Positions 11,906 to 20,825 of a DNA stretch of 59,903 bases are shown one piece after another. The DNA is from Chloroflexota bacterium (GTDB taxonomy: Bacteria; Chloroflexota; Anaerolineae; Aggregatilineales; Phototrophicaceae): positions 1 to 59,903 of the forward strand of contig JAPOYS010000089.1 in the NCBI GenBank assembly GCA_026706455.1, given 5' to 3'. Position 1 is the first letter of the stretch. Each line of letters starts with the position of its first letter. A program made the position numbers and the translations under genes. The notes under the pieces were generated by a model that had not been told where the DNA came from, ran no database searches, and was given only the letters and a program-made list of their open reading frames with translations.

Positions 11906-12907
11906 GTGAAAAAGACTTGGGCAATGGGTTTGCTGGTTCTTTTTGTAATGTCGGGCGCGGTATCGCTGGCGCAGGACGAGGTATTCCGCATCGCCGCTTT
12001 GATGCCGAGCGCTACGAATGACCTGGCTTTCAGTCAGAGCATGTACGACGCGCTGGTGGCGATAGAGGAGGAACTGGGCGCGGAGGCTTTCGAGTTCACC
12101 GTTCAGGACAGCACTTTTATTGTGGATGACGCGGCGGTCGCCTTGCGCGACTGGGCGGCATCGGGCGACTTTCAGTTGGTGATCGCGCATGGTTCGCAGT
12201 ATGGGCCCATTGTGGAGGAATTGGCGGTTGAATTCACGGATGTGTCCTTCGCCTGGGGCACGCGGCAAGACACCTTCGGCTTGGACAATGTGTACAGCTA
12301 TGCGGCCGCCTCCGACGAAGGCGGGTACTTCAATGGCGTTTTGGCGGCGCACCTGACCGAGACGGGCGTGGTGGGCTTGGTGGGACCGATTGAAGTCGGC
12401 GATGGCAAGCTGTACGCTGATGGCTTCGCCAACGGGGTGGCCTCCGTCGATGAAGACATCGTCGTGAACATTGTCTTCATCGGCTCCTTCAGCGATGTGC
12501 CGCTGGCGACGGAGGCGGCTGAAACCCACATTGCCAACGGCGCCGATATTTTGACCGGCACCGCGCAGATGGTGGTCGGTCCGATCGCGGTGGCTGTCGC
12601 CAACGATGTGTTATGGTTCGGTTCTGACGCCAGCCAGGACGAGTTGTCGGAAGACATCGGCGTCGCCTTCCAGATTTACAAGTGGGAAGTCCTCTTGCTG
12701 GACATGATAGCCAACATTAAGGAAGGCGTCTTGGGCGGCGAGTACTATAAACTGACGCTGGCAAACGAAGGGCTGGTGATGGAGTATGACAAGGACTTCG
12801 AACTCAGCGAGGAATTGATGGCGATAGCGGACGAGACGATCGCGGGAATCGTGTCTGGCGACATCGTGCCGATCCCGGAGATGATGGAAGAGGAGAGCGG
12901 GGAGTAG
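11906..12907 (+). CDS. BMP-family substrate-binding protein 1
   Basis: The 333-residue protein is a periplasm-side/extracellular binding protein of the BMP (PnrA/BmpA, Med) family, which mostly bind nucleosides. The GTG at 11906 follows GAGGAGGG, and begins a signal peptide VKKTWAMGLLVLFVMSGAVSLAQ-like segment (first about 23 residues; no lipobox Cys is evident). Family motifs include FRIAALMPSATNDLAFSQSM, LVIAHGSQYG, VSFAWGTRQD, VGLVGPIEVGDGK and ETHIANGADILTGTAQ. It continues to residue 333 with a C-terminal helical segment ELSEELMAIADETIAG. A paralogue follows 76 bases downstream. Confidence 0.9.
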   Translation: MKKTWAMGLLVLFVMSGAVSLAQDEVFRIAALMPSATNDLAFSQSMYDALVAIEEELGAEAFEFTVQDSTFIVDDAAVALRDWAASGDFQLVIAHGSQYGPIVEELAVEFTDVSFAWGTRQDTFGLDNVYSYAAASDEGGYFNGVLAAHLTETGVVGLVGPIEVGDGKLYADGFANGVASVDEDIVVNIVFIGSFSDVPLATEAAETHIANGADILTGTAQMVVGPIAVAVANDVLWFGSDASQDELSEDIGVAFQIYKWEVLLLDMIANIKEGVLGGEYYKLTLANEGLVMEYDKDFELSEELMAIADETIAGIVSGDIVPIPEMMEEESGE

Positions 12908-12983
12908 CGTGACCGCCAATCGTTTATTCTCGGGCGAAGCTGCCCGGTCTAAAACCAAGTATCCATTAAAGGAGAGAACAGCC

Positions 12984-13871
12984 ATGAAGAAAGTCCTAGT
13001 GCTTACCTTGATAATCGCCCTGTTTGCCGGGGTGATGCCGACGATGGCGCAAGACGTCTTTCGTGTTGCCGCGGTAGCGCCCAGCGCGACCAACGATCTC
13101 GCCTTCAGCCAGAGCATTTATGACGGCTTGCTGGCGATTCAGGCGGAGATGGGTGAAGACGCCTTCCAATTCGATTTTCAGGACGGCACCTTCATCGTCG
13201 ATGACGCGGCTGTCGCTTTGCGCGAATGGGCGGCTTCGGGCGATTACGACTTGGTGATCGCGCATGGTTCGCAGTTCGGCTCGGTGGTGGAAGAGTTGGC
13301 GGCGGAATTCCCCGAGGTCAGCTTCGCCTGGGGCACGGACGAAAATACCTTCGGCTTGGACAACGTGTACGCCTATACGGCGGCGGCTGATGAGGGCGGC
13401 TTCGTCAACGGCGTGATCGCGGGCTTGATGACCGAATCCGGCGTCATCGGCGTCGTCGGTCCGATCGAAGTGGGCGATGCCAAGCTGTACGTCGATGGCT
13501 TTGTGGCCGGCGTTGGCGCGTCCAATCCCGAGGCCACGGTCAATGTCGTGTACATCCAGTCCTTCAGCGATGTCCCGCTGGCGACTGAAGCGGCTGAGAC
13601 GCATATCGCCAATGGCGCCGATATTTTGACGGGTACGGCGCAGATGGTGGTGGGCGCGATCGCGGTCGGCAGTGAGAACGGCGCGCGCTGGTTCGGCACG
13701 CAAGCGAGCCAGGCGGATCTCGCTGGCGATTCGGCGGTATCGTTCCAGGTCTACAAGTGGGAGGTCATCCTGGCCGACATCATCGCCAATATCCAGATGG
13801 GCGTGTTGGGCGGCGAGTCCTATTCGTTGACGCTGGCGAACGGCGGCTTGGTCATGGAGTTTGCGGGCTAA
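12984..13871 (+). CDS. BMP-family substrate-binding protein 2 (C-terminally shorter paralogue)
   Basis: The 295-residue protein is a close paralogue of the preceding one (shared AAVAPSATNDLAFSQSIYDG, VIAHGSQFG, VSFAWGTDENTFG, GPIEVGDAKLYVDGF). The ATG at 12984 is set by AAAGGAGAG and starts a signal peptide MKKVLVLTLIIALFAGVM with an Ala-Gln cleavage region. It ends right after LVMEF, about 35-38 residues before the end of its neighbour, so it lacks the last C-terminal helix region. Either that tail is dispensable or this copy was trimmed. A strong hairpin follows at once. Confidence 0.88.
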   Translation: MKKVLVLTLIIALFAGVMPTMAQDVFRVAAVAPSATNDLAFSQSIYDGLLAIQAEMGEDAFQFDFQDGTFIVDDAAVALREWAASGDYDLVIAHGSQFGSVVEELAAEFPEVSFAWGTDENTFGLDNVYAYTAAADEGGFVNGVIAGLMTESGVIGVVGPIEVGDAKLYVDGFVAGVGASNPEATVNVVYIQSFSDVPLATEAAETHIANGADILTGTAQMVVGAIAVGSENGARWFGTQASQADLAGDSAVSFQVYKWEVILADIIANIQMGVLGGESYSLTLANGGLVMEFAG

Positions 13872-13883
13872 GCATAGAATAGG

Positions 13884-13915
13884 CCCCTCCAAATTGACGG
13901 GAGGGGCTTCTTTTA
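13884..13915 (+). terminator. hairpin with T-rich tail after binding protein 2
   Basis: GCCCCTCC (13884-13891) pairs with GGAGGGGC (13901-13908) across a 9-base loop and is followed by TTCTTTTA. It can end transcription or protect the binding-protein mRNA ahead of the ATPase gene. Confidence 0.8.
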
Positions 13916-13959
13916 CCACCGAGGGCACAGAGAGGGCGACTCACAGGGTCGCCCCTACA
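13916..13959. repeat. dispersed repeat pair (CACAGAG unit plus GGGCGACTC hairpin)
   Basis: ACCACCGAGGGCACAGAGAG runs into GGGCGACTCACAGGGTCGCC and CCTAC. It lies 16 bases before the ATPase start. Confidence 0.75.
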
Positions 13960-13974
13960 ATACGGTAGTAGGTT

Positions 13975-15534
13975 ATGGCGGAGATCGTAAAACAGAAGTC
14001 GAATCTATTGCCGACGGGACACGCGCCCATCAGTCGGTTGGAGATGAGCGGGATCATCAAGCGCTTTCCCGGCGTGCTGGCGGCGGACGGCATCGACTTT
14101 GACGTGAGAGCCGGCGAGATCCACGCGCTGCTGGGCGAGAATGGCGCTGGTAAATCGACGCTGATGAAGATGCTCTACGGCCTTTACCATCCGGATGCCG
14201 GGCAGATACGCATCAACGACATCGAGACGATCATCCGCAACCCGCAGGACGCTATTCAGCACGGCATCGGCATGATCCATCAGCACTTCATGCTGGTGCC
14301 ATCGCTGACGGTGGCGGAGAATATCGCGCTGGGCATGAAGTCGTCGCGGGGCGCGCGCCTCGATCTCGATGTGGTCAGCCGCCGCGTGCTGGAGCTGTCG
14401 GAGATTTACAATCTGAAGGTCGATCCCGATTTGCCGATTTGGCAATTGGCTGTCGGCGAGCAGCAGCGGGTGGAGATTCTGCGCGCGCTCTACAAAGGGG
14501 CGGCGCTGCTGATCCTCGATGAACCGACGGCGGTGCTGACGCCGCAAGAGGTGGATGGCTTGTTCCGCATCCTCAAGCAGTTGGCGGACGATGGGCATGC
14601 GCTGGTATTCATCTCGCACAAGCTGCACGAGGTGCTGGAGATCAGCCAGCGGGTGACGGTTTTGCGCGATGGCCGGCGGGTGAACTCGATCCCGACTAGC
14701 GAGGCGACCCGACCCAAACTGGCTGAGATGATGGTGGGGCGGCCGGTGCTGCTGGAGTACGATAAGCAGGCGGCCGACCCGCAAGCCGATCGCCTGGTTT
14801 TAAGCGGCGTCAGCGCGCTCAGCAATCGCGGCACGATCGGCCTGGATGATGTATCCCTGCGCCTACGCGGCGGCGAGATCGTCGGCATCGCCGGCGTCTC
14901 GGGCAATGGGCAGCAGGAATTGGCGCAGTGCATCACCGGCTTGCGCCCCTTAACCGCAGGCAGCGTGACCGTGGATGGCGAGGACGTCAGCAACGCCCAT
15001 CCCTCGGCGCTGAACGCGATGGGCTTGTCGCATATCCCGGAAGAGCGCATGCTGGATGGCGTGATCAAGGAATTCAGTGTGGCTGAGAATTATGTCTTGC
15101 AGGATCATGGACACCCGAAGTTCACGCGCGGGAAGATATTCATGCTTTTCCACAAGATCCGCGAGTTTTGCCGGCGCGCCATCGAGACCTACGAGATCAA
15201 GACGCCGAGCACGGAGACGCTGGTCAAGAGCCTATCCGGCGGCAACATTCAGAAGTTGGTGCTGGCGCGCGAGCTATCGCGGGATCCGGGCGTGCTGATC
15301 GCGGCGCAGCCGACGCGGGGCGTCGATATCGGCGCGACCGAGTACATCCACCAGCGACTGCTGCACGAGCGCGACCAGGGCACGGCGATCTTGCTCATCA
15401 GCGAGGACCTCGACGAGATTCGCGCCTTGTCGGATCGGATCGCGGTGATGTATGAGGGGCGAATCGTGGGCGAGGTGGAGAATCGGGATGTGGATATCGA
15501 GCATCTGGGTTTGCTGATGACGGGCGGGGGGTAG
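13975..15534 (+). CDS. BMP/nucleoside-type ABC importer ATPase (two ATP-binding domains)
   Basis: The 519-residue protein has two fused ABC domains, as in YufO/NupA, RbsA and related importers. Domain 1: Walker A GENGAGKSTLMKMLYG (about residue 60), signature VGEQQRVEILRAL, Walker B LLILDEPTAVLTP, and FISHKLHEV. Domain 2: degenerate loop GVSGNGQQELAQ, signature LSGGNIQKLVLAREL, and LIAAQPTRGVDIGA, where the usual Walker B Glu is absent as is common in this family. It would power the two permeases encoded at 9572-11730. The gene order permease, permease, binding protein, binding protein, ATPase is the reverse of the common one. Confidence 0.92.
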   Translation: MAEIVKQKSNLLPTGHAPISRLEMSGIIKRFPGVLAADGIDFDVRAGEIHALLGENGAGKSTLMKMLYGLYHPDAGQIRINDIETIIRNPQDAIQHGIGMIHQHFMLVPSLTVAENIALGMKSSRGARLDLDVVSRRVLELSEIYNLKVDPDLPIWQLAVGEQQRVEILRALYKGAALLILDEPTAVLTPQEVDGLFRILKQLADDGHALVFISHKLHEVLEISQRVTVLRDGRRVNSIPTSEATRPKLAEMMVGRPVLLEYDKQAADPQADRLVLSGVSALSNRGTIGLDDVSLRLRGGEIVGIAGVSGNGQQELAQCITGLRPLTAGSVTVDGEDVSNAHPSALNAMGLSHIPEERMLDGVIKEFSVAENYVLQDHGHPKFTRGKIFMLFHKIREFCRRAIETYEIKTPSTETLVKSLSGGNIQKLVLARELSRDPGVLIAAQPTRGVDIGATEYIHQRLLHERDQGTAILLISEDLDEIRALSDRIAVMYEGRIVGEVENRDVDIEHLGLLMTGGG

Positions 15535-15536
15535 GG

Positions 15537-16631
15537 CTACTCGCGCCTCCATGCGCCATTCTCATCTTTCACCCAGCCTGACGGAATAATGGACTGGCAG
15601 GATTGCGGAAGTGGCAATTCGGTCTCTTGCTTCGTAAATTCCGCGCGAACGGGCCGTCCAGTCAATCCGCTGACAAAGTTTTCCACAACATAGCGGGCTT
15701 CTTCTTGCGCGCGCGCAAGGATGCCGTTTTCTTTTGCCTCAGCAACGAAATGCGCCATCGCTTCGTATTGAGCGAGTTGTCGCACCGTATCCCAATTTGT
15801 GCCGCAAAGTGTGAATGAACCGTCATATTGAGTGATGTATTCGATGCGGCAGCTTGTCAGTTGAGGCGCTGGCAACTGGATGTTATAGCCGCCAAGTATA
15901 CCCAATATCGGCGGTTCAATGTCGTCTTCGTCGATGTTGCTAAAGTCGATGCCCGCCTCAATCACGCCAAAGGAAAAGTGATTCGCGCTATGTCCGCATA
16001 GATTCGCGATACCAGCATTTACTGACACTTCCACTTCCTGCCCCGCTTCTTCATGCGCTGTCACCAGGCTGCCAAGCTCACTAAAGCTCCGGTATACGAT
16101 TTCTGGAGGAAGCGCTGTGTTGGTCGGAGTGAATGTGGGCGGCGGCGTGTATGTAGGATACGGCGTATAGGTCGGTGCTTGTGTATTCGTTGGATACTGC
16201 GTGTAGGTCGGTGGCGGAGTGAATGTGGGCGGCGGCGTGTATGTAGGATACGGCGTATAGGTCGGAGCTAGTGTATTCGTTGGATACGGCGTATAGGTCG
16301 GTGGCGGAGTGAATGTTGGCGTTACAGTCGGCGTGCTGGTAGGCGTATCCGTTGGAGTGGCGGTTGGAGTGTCTGTGAGTGTACTTGTCGACGTGCTGGT
16401 AGCAGTGGCTGTCGGGGTAGTGGTGTTTGTCGCTGTTGCAGTTGGCGTGTTGGTAGGCGCTGGCCACACTGGACCGCCTTGTTGCAATACGTTCGCGCCA
16501 ATCCACAACAGCGCCGGGGGCACAATAAGGATTAGCGCCAGGGCCACAATACGGATTGCAAGCCCGGCGTAGCGGGTAAGTCTTGCGCTAATGCCCTCAT
16601 TCACGGTGATACTTCGCTTATCTTGCCCCAT
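15537..16631 (-). CDS. DUF4230-type membrane protein with long Thr/Pro-rich stalk
   Basis: The 364-residue protein has a short cytoplasmic N-terminus, one membrane segment (IVALALILIVPPALLWIGANV), a stalk of about 110 residues made of Thr-Pro repeats (units such as YTPYPTYTPPPTFTP), and a C-terminal DUF4230-like domain with two conserved cysteines nearby (LCGHSANHFSFGVIEAGIDF; LTSCRIEYI; SCQSIIPSGW). The ATG at 16631 lies inside the TGATG overlap with the upstream gene, so translation is coupled; a TTG three bases earlier is less likely. It is a paralogue of its neighbour and probably displays its domain outside the cell. Function unknown. Confidence 0.75.
   Translation of the reverse strand: MGQDKRSITVNEGISARLTRYAGLAIRIVALALILIVPPALLWIGANVLQQGGPVWPAPTNTPTATATNTTTPTATATSTSTSTLTDTPTATPTDTPTSTPTVTPTFTPPPTYTPYPTNTLAPTYTPYPTYTPPPTFTPPPTYTQYPTNTQAPTYTPYPTYTPPPTFTPTNTALPPEIVYRSFSELGSLVTAHEEAGQEVEVSVNAGIANLCGHSANHFSFGVIEAGIDFSNIDEDDIEPPILGILGGYNIQLPAPQLTSCRIEYITQYDGSFTLCGTNWDTVRQLAQYEAMAHFVAEAKENGILARAQEEARYVVENFVSGLTGRPVRAEFTKQETELPLPQSCQSIIPSGWVKDENGAWRRE
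16131..16261. repeat. internal tandem repeat encoding the Thr/Pro-rich stalk
   Basis: A block beginning GTGAATGTGGGCGGCGGCGT at about 16131 recurs at about 16218, a period near 87 bases (29 residues). Shorter degenerate Thr-Pro codon repeats continue to about 16470. Expect length variation between strains. Confidence 0.75.
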
Positions 16632-17344
16632 CAACCCGTCCGCTTCCAGGCGCCGGTCTCATCCTTGCCCCAGCCGGGCGGCGTATAGGGCTGGCAAGAG
16701 TCTGGTAAATCCAGTTCGCCATCACGCGCGGCGAATTCAATATGCGTTGGCTTGCCAGTCAGCTCGCGCACGAAGTCGCCCAAGCGCAGCGCCGTTTCTT
16801 CAGCCGCCCGCTCCAGGATGCCCGCCTCGATCATTTGCTCGGCAAATCTTGTGATCGCTTCGGCATGAGCGATTTGCCGCACCATATCCCACTTCGCTAC
16901 GAGTAGGGTAAAGGAGTGCCCGCCCTGGTCGATATATTCGATGCGACAGCTTGTGATGATAGGAGCAGGGAGGGTAAGCGTGTAGGCGTCGTTTTCGTAT
17001 CTCACGCTGTCTTCAGTGAGGGCGTCGAAATCAATGCCCGCTTCAATTGCGCCTATGGCCATGTGATTGGCGCTGTAGTAGCCGGCGTTCAAGAAGCCTC
17101 CATGAATCTCCACTTTGACATCAGTCGTTTCGACTTCGGATGTGACCGTAACAAGCTGTCCGATGCCGCTGATGCTGTTGACTATGGTCTGCGGCGAGCG
17201 CACATAAGCAGCTGTTTCGGGGAAGAAGAAATCACGCACCTCATTCACCTTGCCGACCCCATAGCCGCCGATGACGATGCCAAGAGCTAACAGTACGATG
17301 ATATAGATTAAAATCTTGCCGACGAACCTGACTGATGCAATCAT
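16631..17344 (-). CDS. DUF4230-type membrane protein without stalk
   Basis: The 237-residue protein has a single N-terminal membrane segment (ILIYIIVLLALGIVIGGYGVG) and a DUF4230-like domain with the same landmarks as its neighbour: NAGYYSANHMAIGAIEAGID, ITSCRIEYIDQGGHSFTL, W-D-x-VRQIAHAEAI, LTGKPTHIEF, DSCQPYTPPGWGKD. The ATG at 17344 is chosen because AGGGAGG stands a few bases before it; an earlier in-frame ATG at 17428 lacks a site. The two genes form an operon by overlap. Members of this family are membrane-anchored proteins of unknown function. Confidence 0.75.
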   Translation of the reverse strand: MIASVRFVGKILIYIIVLLALGIVIGGYGVGKVNEVRDFFFPETAAYVRSPQTIVNSISGIGQLVTVTSEVETTDVKVEIHGGFLNAGYYSANHMAIGAIEAGIDFDALTEDSVRYENDAYTLTLPAPIITSCRIEYIDQGGHSFTLLVAKWDMVRQIAHAEAITRFAEQMIEAGILERAAEETALRLGDFVRELTGKPTHIEFAARDGELDLPDSCQPYTPPGWGKDETGAWKRTG

Positions 17345-17437
17345 ATCGCCTCCCTGAGCATTTGCAAGCGCAAAATTATAGCCTGCATCTACCGAATATA
17401 ACGTAAAATCCATGTCAAAGTTTCCCAAGTTCGAACC

Positions 17438-18331
17438 ATGCTGCCTGAGCTACACTCACGTCTCCTACAATTTTACCGCCTCTACCGCGCCATGTCCACC
17501 TCCGTCGTGGACGCCTTCTGCTTCCGCAATCCCCTCATCAACGCCGCCCTCCACATCGCCTGCGTCCCCTTCATCCTCGAGCTCACGCGGCTGGGGCTCA
17601 AGATGGAGGGCATGATCGCGCGCGACGGGCATCTCAAGGGCGCGAGCGAGTGGCTGCTGGAGATCGGCGCCAAGCGTGTCCGGGCGCAGGGCGCGGAACA
17701 TGTGCCGCTGACTGGACCCGTTCTCTTCGTGGGCAACCACGCCGGCTTGGGCGACGCGCACACGCTGCTGATGGCCTCGCCGCGCTGTGACACCCACATA
17801 TTGGCGAATGACTTCGGCATCTTGCCGGGCTTGCGGGCGATGCGGCGTCACGTCATCGTGGCGGACCCGAGCCGGCCGGTCGCCACCTTTCGGGCTTGCC
17901 TGCGGCATCTGCGCGCGGGCAAGTCGCTGCTGCTGTATCCGCGCGGGGAGGTCGAAGCGGATCCCTGCCTGGATCTGGAGTTGGCGCTGGATTCGTTGGC
18001 GGGCTGGTCGGCCAGCCTGGAGCTGTTCGCGCGCCACGTGCCCGAACTGAGTATTGTGCCGGTGGCCGTTGGCGGCTTGATCTCGCGGCGGGCGCTGCGC
18101 AATCCCGTCGTCCGGCGTTACCGGGAGCGCGACAAGCGACATTTTCTGGCGGCGACCTTCCAGATGATGTTTCCGCTGTACCGCGACCCGCTGATTAGTC
18201 TCGTCTTCGGGATGCCGCTTAAGGGCGACCGCGCCAATAGACGAGAGGCGCTGGCGCAGATGAGCGATCTGCTGCGGCGCGTCGAGGCCGAACAGCGCCG
18301 GCTGATGAATAAGGCGGCCCATGGTGTATAG
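17438..18331 (+). CDS. PlsC-like phospholipid/glycerol acyltransferase
   Basis: The 297-residue protein carries the acyltransferase HX4D box in FVGNHAGLGDAH (about residue 95) and the second glycerol-binding block as LLLYPRGEVEAD in place of the usual PEGTR-type loop. Such enzymes transfer a fatty acyl group to lysophosphatidic acid or a related acceptor at the inner membrane. The acceptor here is unknown; the changed second block suggests a non-standard acceptor. It is divergent from the DUF4230 pair and 84 bases ahead of an exporter operon, so lipid or lipid-linked glycan modification is possible. The ribosome site is weak; ATG 17492 is an alternative start. Confidence 0.75.
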   Translation: MLPELHSRLLQFYRLYRAMSTSVVDAFCFRNPLINAALHIACVPFILELTRLGLKMEGMIARDGHLKGASEWLLEIGAKRVRAQGAEHVPLTGPVLFVGNHAGLGDAHTLLMASPRCDTHILANDFGILPGLRAMRRHVIVADPSRPVATFRACLRHLRAGKSLLLYPRGEVEADPCLDLELALDSLAGWSASLELFARHVPELSIVPVAVGGLISRRALRNPVVRRYRERDKRHFLAATFQMMFPLYRDPLISLVFGMPLKGDRANRREALAQMSDLLRRVEAEQRRLMNKAAHGV

Positions 18332-18415
18332 GCTTGCGGGCTTTTGACCTGTCCATTAAGGCGTAACGGGTCATAATAACGAGACGATTCGCGGACTAGG
18401 GAGCGCCGAGCGGCA

Positions 18416-19222
18416 ATGAGCCAGTGGTCGAACAACAATCCAGCGCAGAACCGGGCTGAGATGTGGCTGGGCCATTGGAATCTGCTGATTTCGTTGGTGT
18501 CGCGCGACATACGGGCGCGTTATCGCCGGACGGTGTTGGGTCCGCTTTGGGCGATAATCCCGGCGATTTTGTACACGGTGATTCTGAGCTTTCTCAGCGG
18601 CTTGGTGGGCGCCAGCAGCGAAGGCATGCCGCGTCTGGCTTTCGTCATGTCGGCGACGGTGCCCTGGACATTTCTGCAGAGCACGGTCGTGCGCATTCCA
18701 CATGGCGTGCTGGCGAATGGGACGATCCTGCGCAAGATGCCGGTGCCGCGGCAGATCTTCCCGCTCGTTGTTTTGTTGACGACCTGCTTTGACTTTCTGA
18801 TGTCGTCCATCGTGCTATTCGTTGTCTTGCAGATTTTTCGCTTGCCCGTGAACTGGACTTGGCTTTGGCTGCCGGTTCTCTTTTTTATGACCGGATTCCT
18901 GGCCTGGGTCATCGGGATTGGTCTGGCCGCGTTGACGATTTATCGCCGCGACATGCTGCACGGCATTCAGTACATCATGCAAGTCTGGCTCTTTGTGTCG
19001 CCGGTGATGGTTTCTTCGAAAAAGATCCTGGCGGACTGGCCGCTTCTGCACGCCTTGAACCCGGCGGCGGGCATCATCGACGGCTTTCGCAAGGTGCTTG
19101 TTTTTGGCGAAGCGCCCAACTTTGAGTGGCTGCTGGCCAGTTTGGCGCTGTCGTGCCTTTTGCTGGCGGTGGCTTATCCCTTGTATCATGTCATGTCGCG
19201 CTATTTTGCCGATGTGCTGTAG
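18416..19222 (+). CDS. wzm: ABC-2 polysaccharide/teichoic-type export permease (Wzm-like)
   Basis: The 268-residue protein has six hydrophobic segments and the family start LISLVSRDIRARYRRTVLGPLWAII, followed by VPWTFLQSTVVRIPHGVLANGTILRK (the conserved ...N..LI.K block) and a C-terminal NPAAGIIDGFRKVLVFGE segment. Wzm proteins form the channel that exports lipid-linked O-antigen, teichoic acid or similar glycans with a Wzt ATPase. The Wzt gene follows after 77 bases. No glycosyltransferase cluster lies beside the pair, so the glycan is unknown. Confidence 0.88.
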   Translation: MSQWSNNNPAQNRAEMWLGHWNLLISLVSRDIRARYRRTVLGPLWAIIPAILYTVILSFLSGLVGASSEGMPRLAFVMSATVPWTFLQSTVVRIPHGVLANGTILRKMPVPRQIFPLVVLLTTCFDFLMSSIVLFVVLQIFRLPVNWTWLWLPVLFFMTGFLAWVIGIGLAALTIYRRDMLHGIQYIMQVWLFVSPVMVSSKKILADWPLLHALNPAAGIIDGFRKVLVFGEAPNFEWLLASLALSCLLLAVAYPLYHVMSRYFADVL

Positions 19223-19251
19223 GTAAGAATGCGCGCGTGTGGGATGGGCGG

Positions 19252-19277
19252 GAGCGCGACGCAAGTGTCACTCCTAC
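19252..19277. repeat. decayed dispersed repeat between wzm and wzt
   Basis: GAGCGCGACGCAAGTGTCAC followed by TCCTAC resembles the GCGACACAAGTGTCGCCCCTAC unit seen at 7123-7147. It fills most of the wzm-wzt gap. Confidence 0.5.
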
Positions 19278-19299
19278 AAGGAGACTGTGTAAAGGGACT

Positions 19300-20562
19300 A
19301 TGAGCGCGGAGATCGCGATACAGGCGAGGGATGTGTGGAAGCGTTATGGGTTGCCGGCGCGTCCTTGGCTGCAGCGCAAGTTTGATCAGCTGCGCGCGGA
19401 CGGCGCGATCGACCGCGCAGATTATGGACCCTGGGCGCTGCGCAGCGTTTCGTTTGAGGTCAAGCAAGGCGAGTCCCTGGGCATTGTCGGCAAGAATGGC
19501 GCGGGCAAGAGCACGCTGCTCAAGCTGATCGCCGGGGTGAGCCCGCTGACCTACGGGGCGCTGCAAGTGAGCGGTCGTCTGTTTCCCATGATTGAGTTGG
19601 CGGCCGGCATTCATCGCGACTTGACGGGTCGCGAAAACATCAAATTGTTGGGCGCCATTATGGGCTTCACAGCCGGGCAGATGGAAGCGAAGATGCCCGA
19701 AGTGGAAGACTTCGCCGAGCTGGGCGACTGGCTGGATAAACCGGTGTGGCAGTATTCCAGCGGTATGCAGACGCGCTTGGGCTTCAGCGTTGCCGTCAAT
19801 GTCGATGCGGATATTCTCCTGATTGATGAAGTGCTGTCGGTCGGGGATATTAATTTTCAGAAGAAGTGCCTCAACCGGATGGACGAGCTGTCCAACAGCG
19901 GCGTCACGGTCATCTTCGTAACGCACAATCCGTATTCGATCGAGCGGATCTGCGAAAGAGCCATCTATCTCGAAGGCGGGCGGATCGCGGCGGCCGGCTC
20001 GCCCAGCGATATCCTCTCCGCTTATTTCAAAGGCGCGTTGGATCGCTCCACCACCATCGCGGAACGCGATCAGGTGGCGGCCGATTTGCGCGAGGGCACG
20101 GGCGCCTTTCGCGTCCAGGCGTTCAGCATGCATGAGGCAGCGAGCGGGCGGGAGATCACCAGCTTTTCGACGGGCGAATCGGTGCTCTTTCGCATCGCGC
20201 TTGACGTGCGAGAGCCGACCGCATTTTATCGCTTTTCGCTGCGCATCGTGGACCCAGCCAGCACGGTCGTCAGTTTTGTCGATGTGCCGATTTCCGCTCG
20301 TCGCTCGCTGGCTTTGGAGCGCGATTGCGTTATGGAGTGCCGCATTGACAATATCAACTTGCTGCCGGGCCAATACTGGATCGATTTGGTGGCGCGGGAG
20401 ATCGCGGGACCTGTAATTGATTCGGTCTCTTACGCCTATGCCTTCAACATCTACGGCAATGATGAAGTCATCGAACAGATGGAGCACCGCGGCATCGTCT
20501 TCTTGTCATCCAGTTGGGCGCTTCACGAGTCTGAGTCCTTGACGGCGCCGTCCGAGCGCTGA
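19300..20562 (+). CDS. wzt: polysaccharide export ATPase with Wzt C-terminal domain
   Basis: The 420-residue protein has an N-terminal ABC domain (Walker A GIVGKNGAGKSTLLKLIAG, signature YSSGMQTRLGF, Walker B DILLIDEVLSVGD) of the TagH/Wzt class and a C-terminal domain of about 160 residues resembling the Wzt carbohydrate-binding beta-sandwich (FSTGESVLFRIALDV, FYRFSLRIVD, GQYWIDLVAREI). That domain reads the finished glycan cap before export. The ATG at 19300 follows AAAGGG; longer upstream readings run through repeat DNA and the end of wzm. Confidence 0.9.
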   Translation: MSAEIAIQARDVWKRYGLPARPWLQRKFDQLRADGAIDRADYGPWALRSVSFEVKQGESLGIVGKNGAGKSTLLKLIAGVSPLTYGALQVSGRLFPMIELAAGIHRDLTGRENIKLLGAIMGFTAGQMEAKMPEVEDFAELGDWLDKPVWQYSSGMQTRLGFSVAVNVDADILLIDEVLSVGDINFQKKCLNRMDELSNSGVTVIFVTHNPYSIERICERAIYLEGGRIAAAGSPSDILSAYFKGALDRSTTIAERDQVAADLREGTGAFRVQAFSMHEAASGREITSFSTGESVLFRIALDVREPTAFYRFSLRIVDPASTVVSFVDVPISARRSLALERDCVMECRIDNINLLPGQYWIDLVAREIAGPVIDSVSYAYAFNIYGNDEVIEQMEHRGIVFLSSSWALHESESLTAPSER

Positions 20563-20570
20563 TCCGAGCG

Positions 20571-20594
20571 GTAGACTCAGGGAGTCGCCCCTGC
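20571..20594. repeat. decayed dispersed repeat in the 20563-20850 gap
   Basis: GTAGACTCAGGGAGTCGCCC ending CTGC is a degraded hairpin unit. Apart from it, the 288-base gap holds a GC-rich inverted region (about 20601-20637) and the leader of the importer gene; no convincing gene is seen. Confidence 0.5.
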
Positions 20595-20825
20595 ATTCTT
20601 TGCGCGCTGGCCCGCGCGGGCTGGGAACAGGCGCGCTTTGCCAGTTGGGTCAAGACTTGTTATCATCGTAGGCGGCCGTTCCAGTTGCCCCCAATCCAAA
20701 GCACTGTACTCGACATTGCCGTCAGCGGACGTGGGAGGGTTTCACGGCGACATATTCGTAATGGAGGGGAAAGCGAGGAAAGCATGTGAGACTTTTGCAG
20801 CGGACTGTCAAGAAATTGTCGTATT

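Noticed and set aside
16131-16470. Regular repeats that might suggest a CRISPR array
   Set aside because: The repeats are coding Thr/Pro codons with no unique spacers of constant length, and lie within a protein gene.
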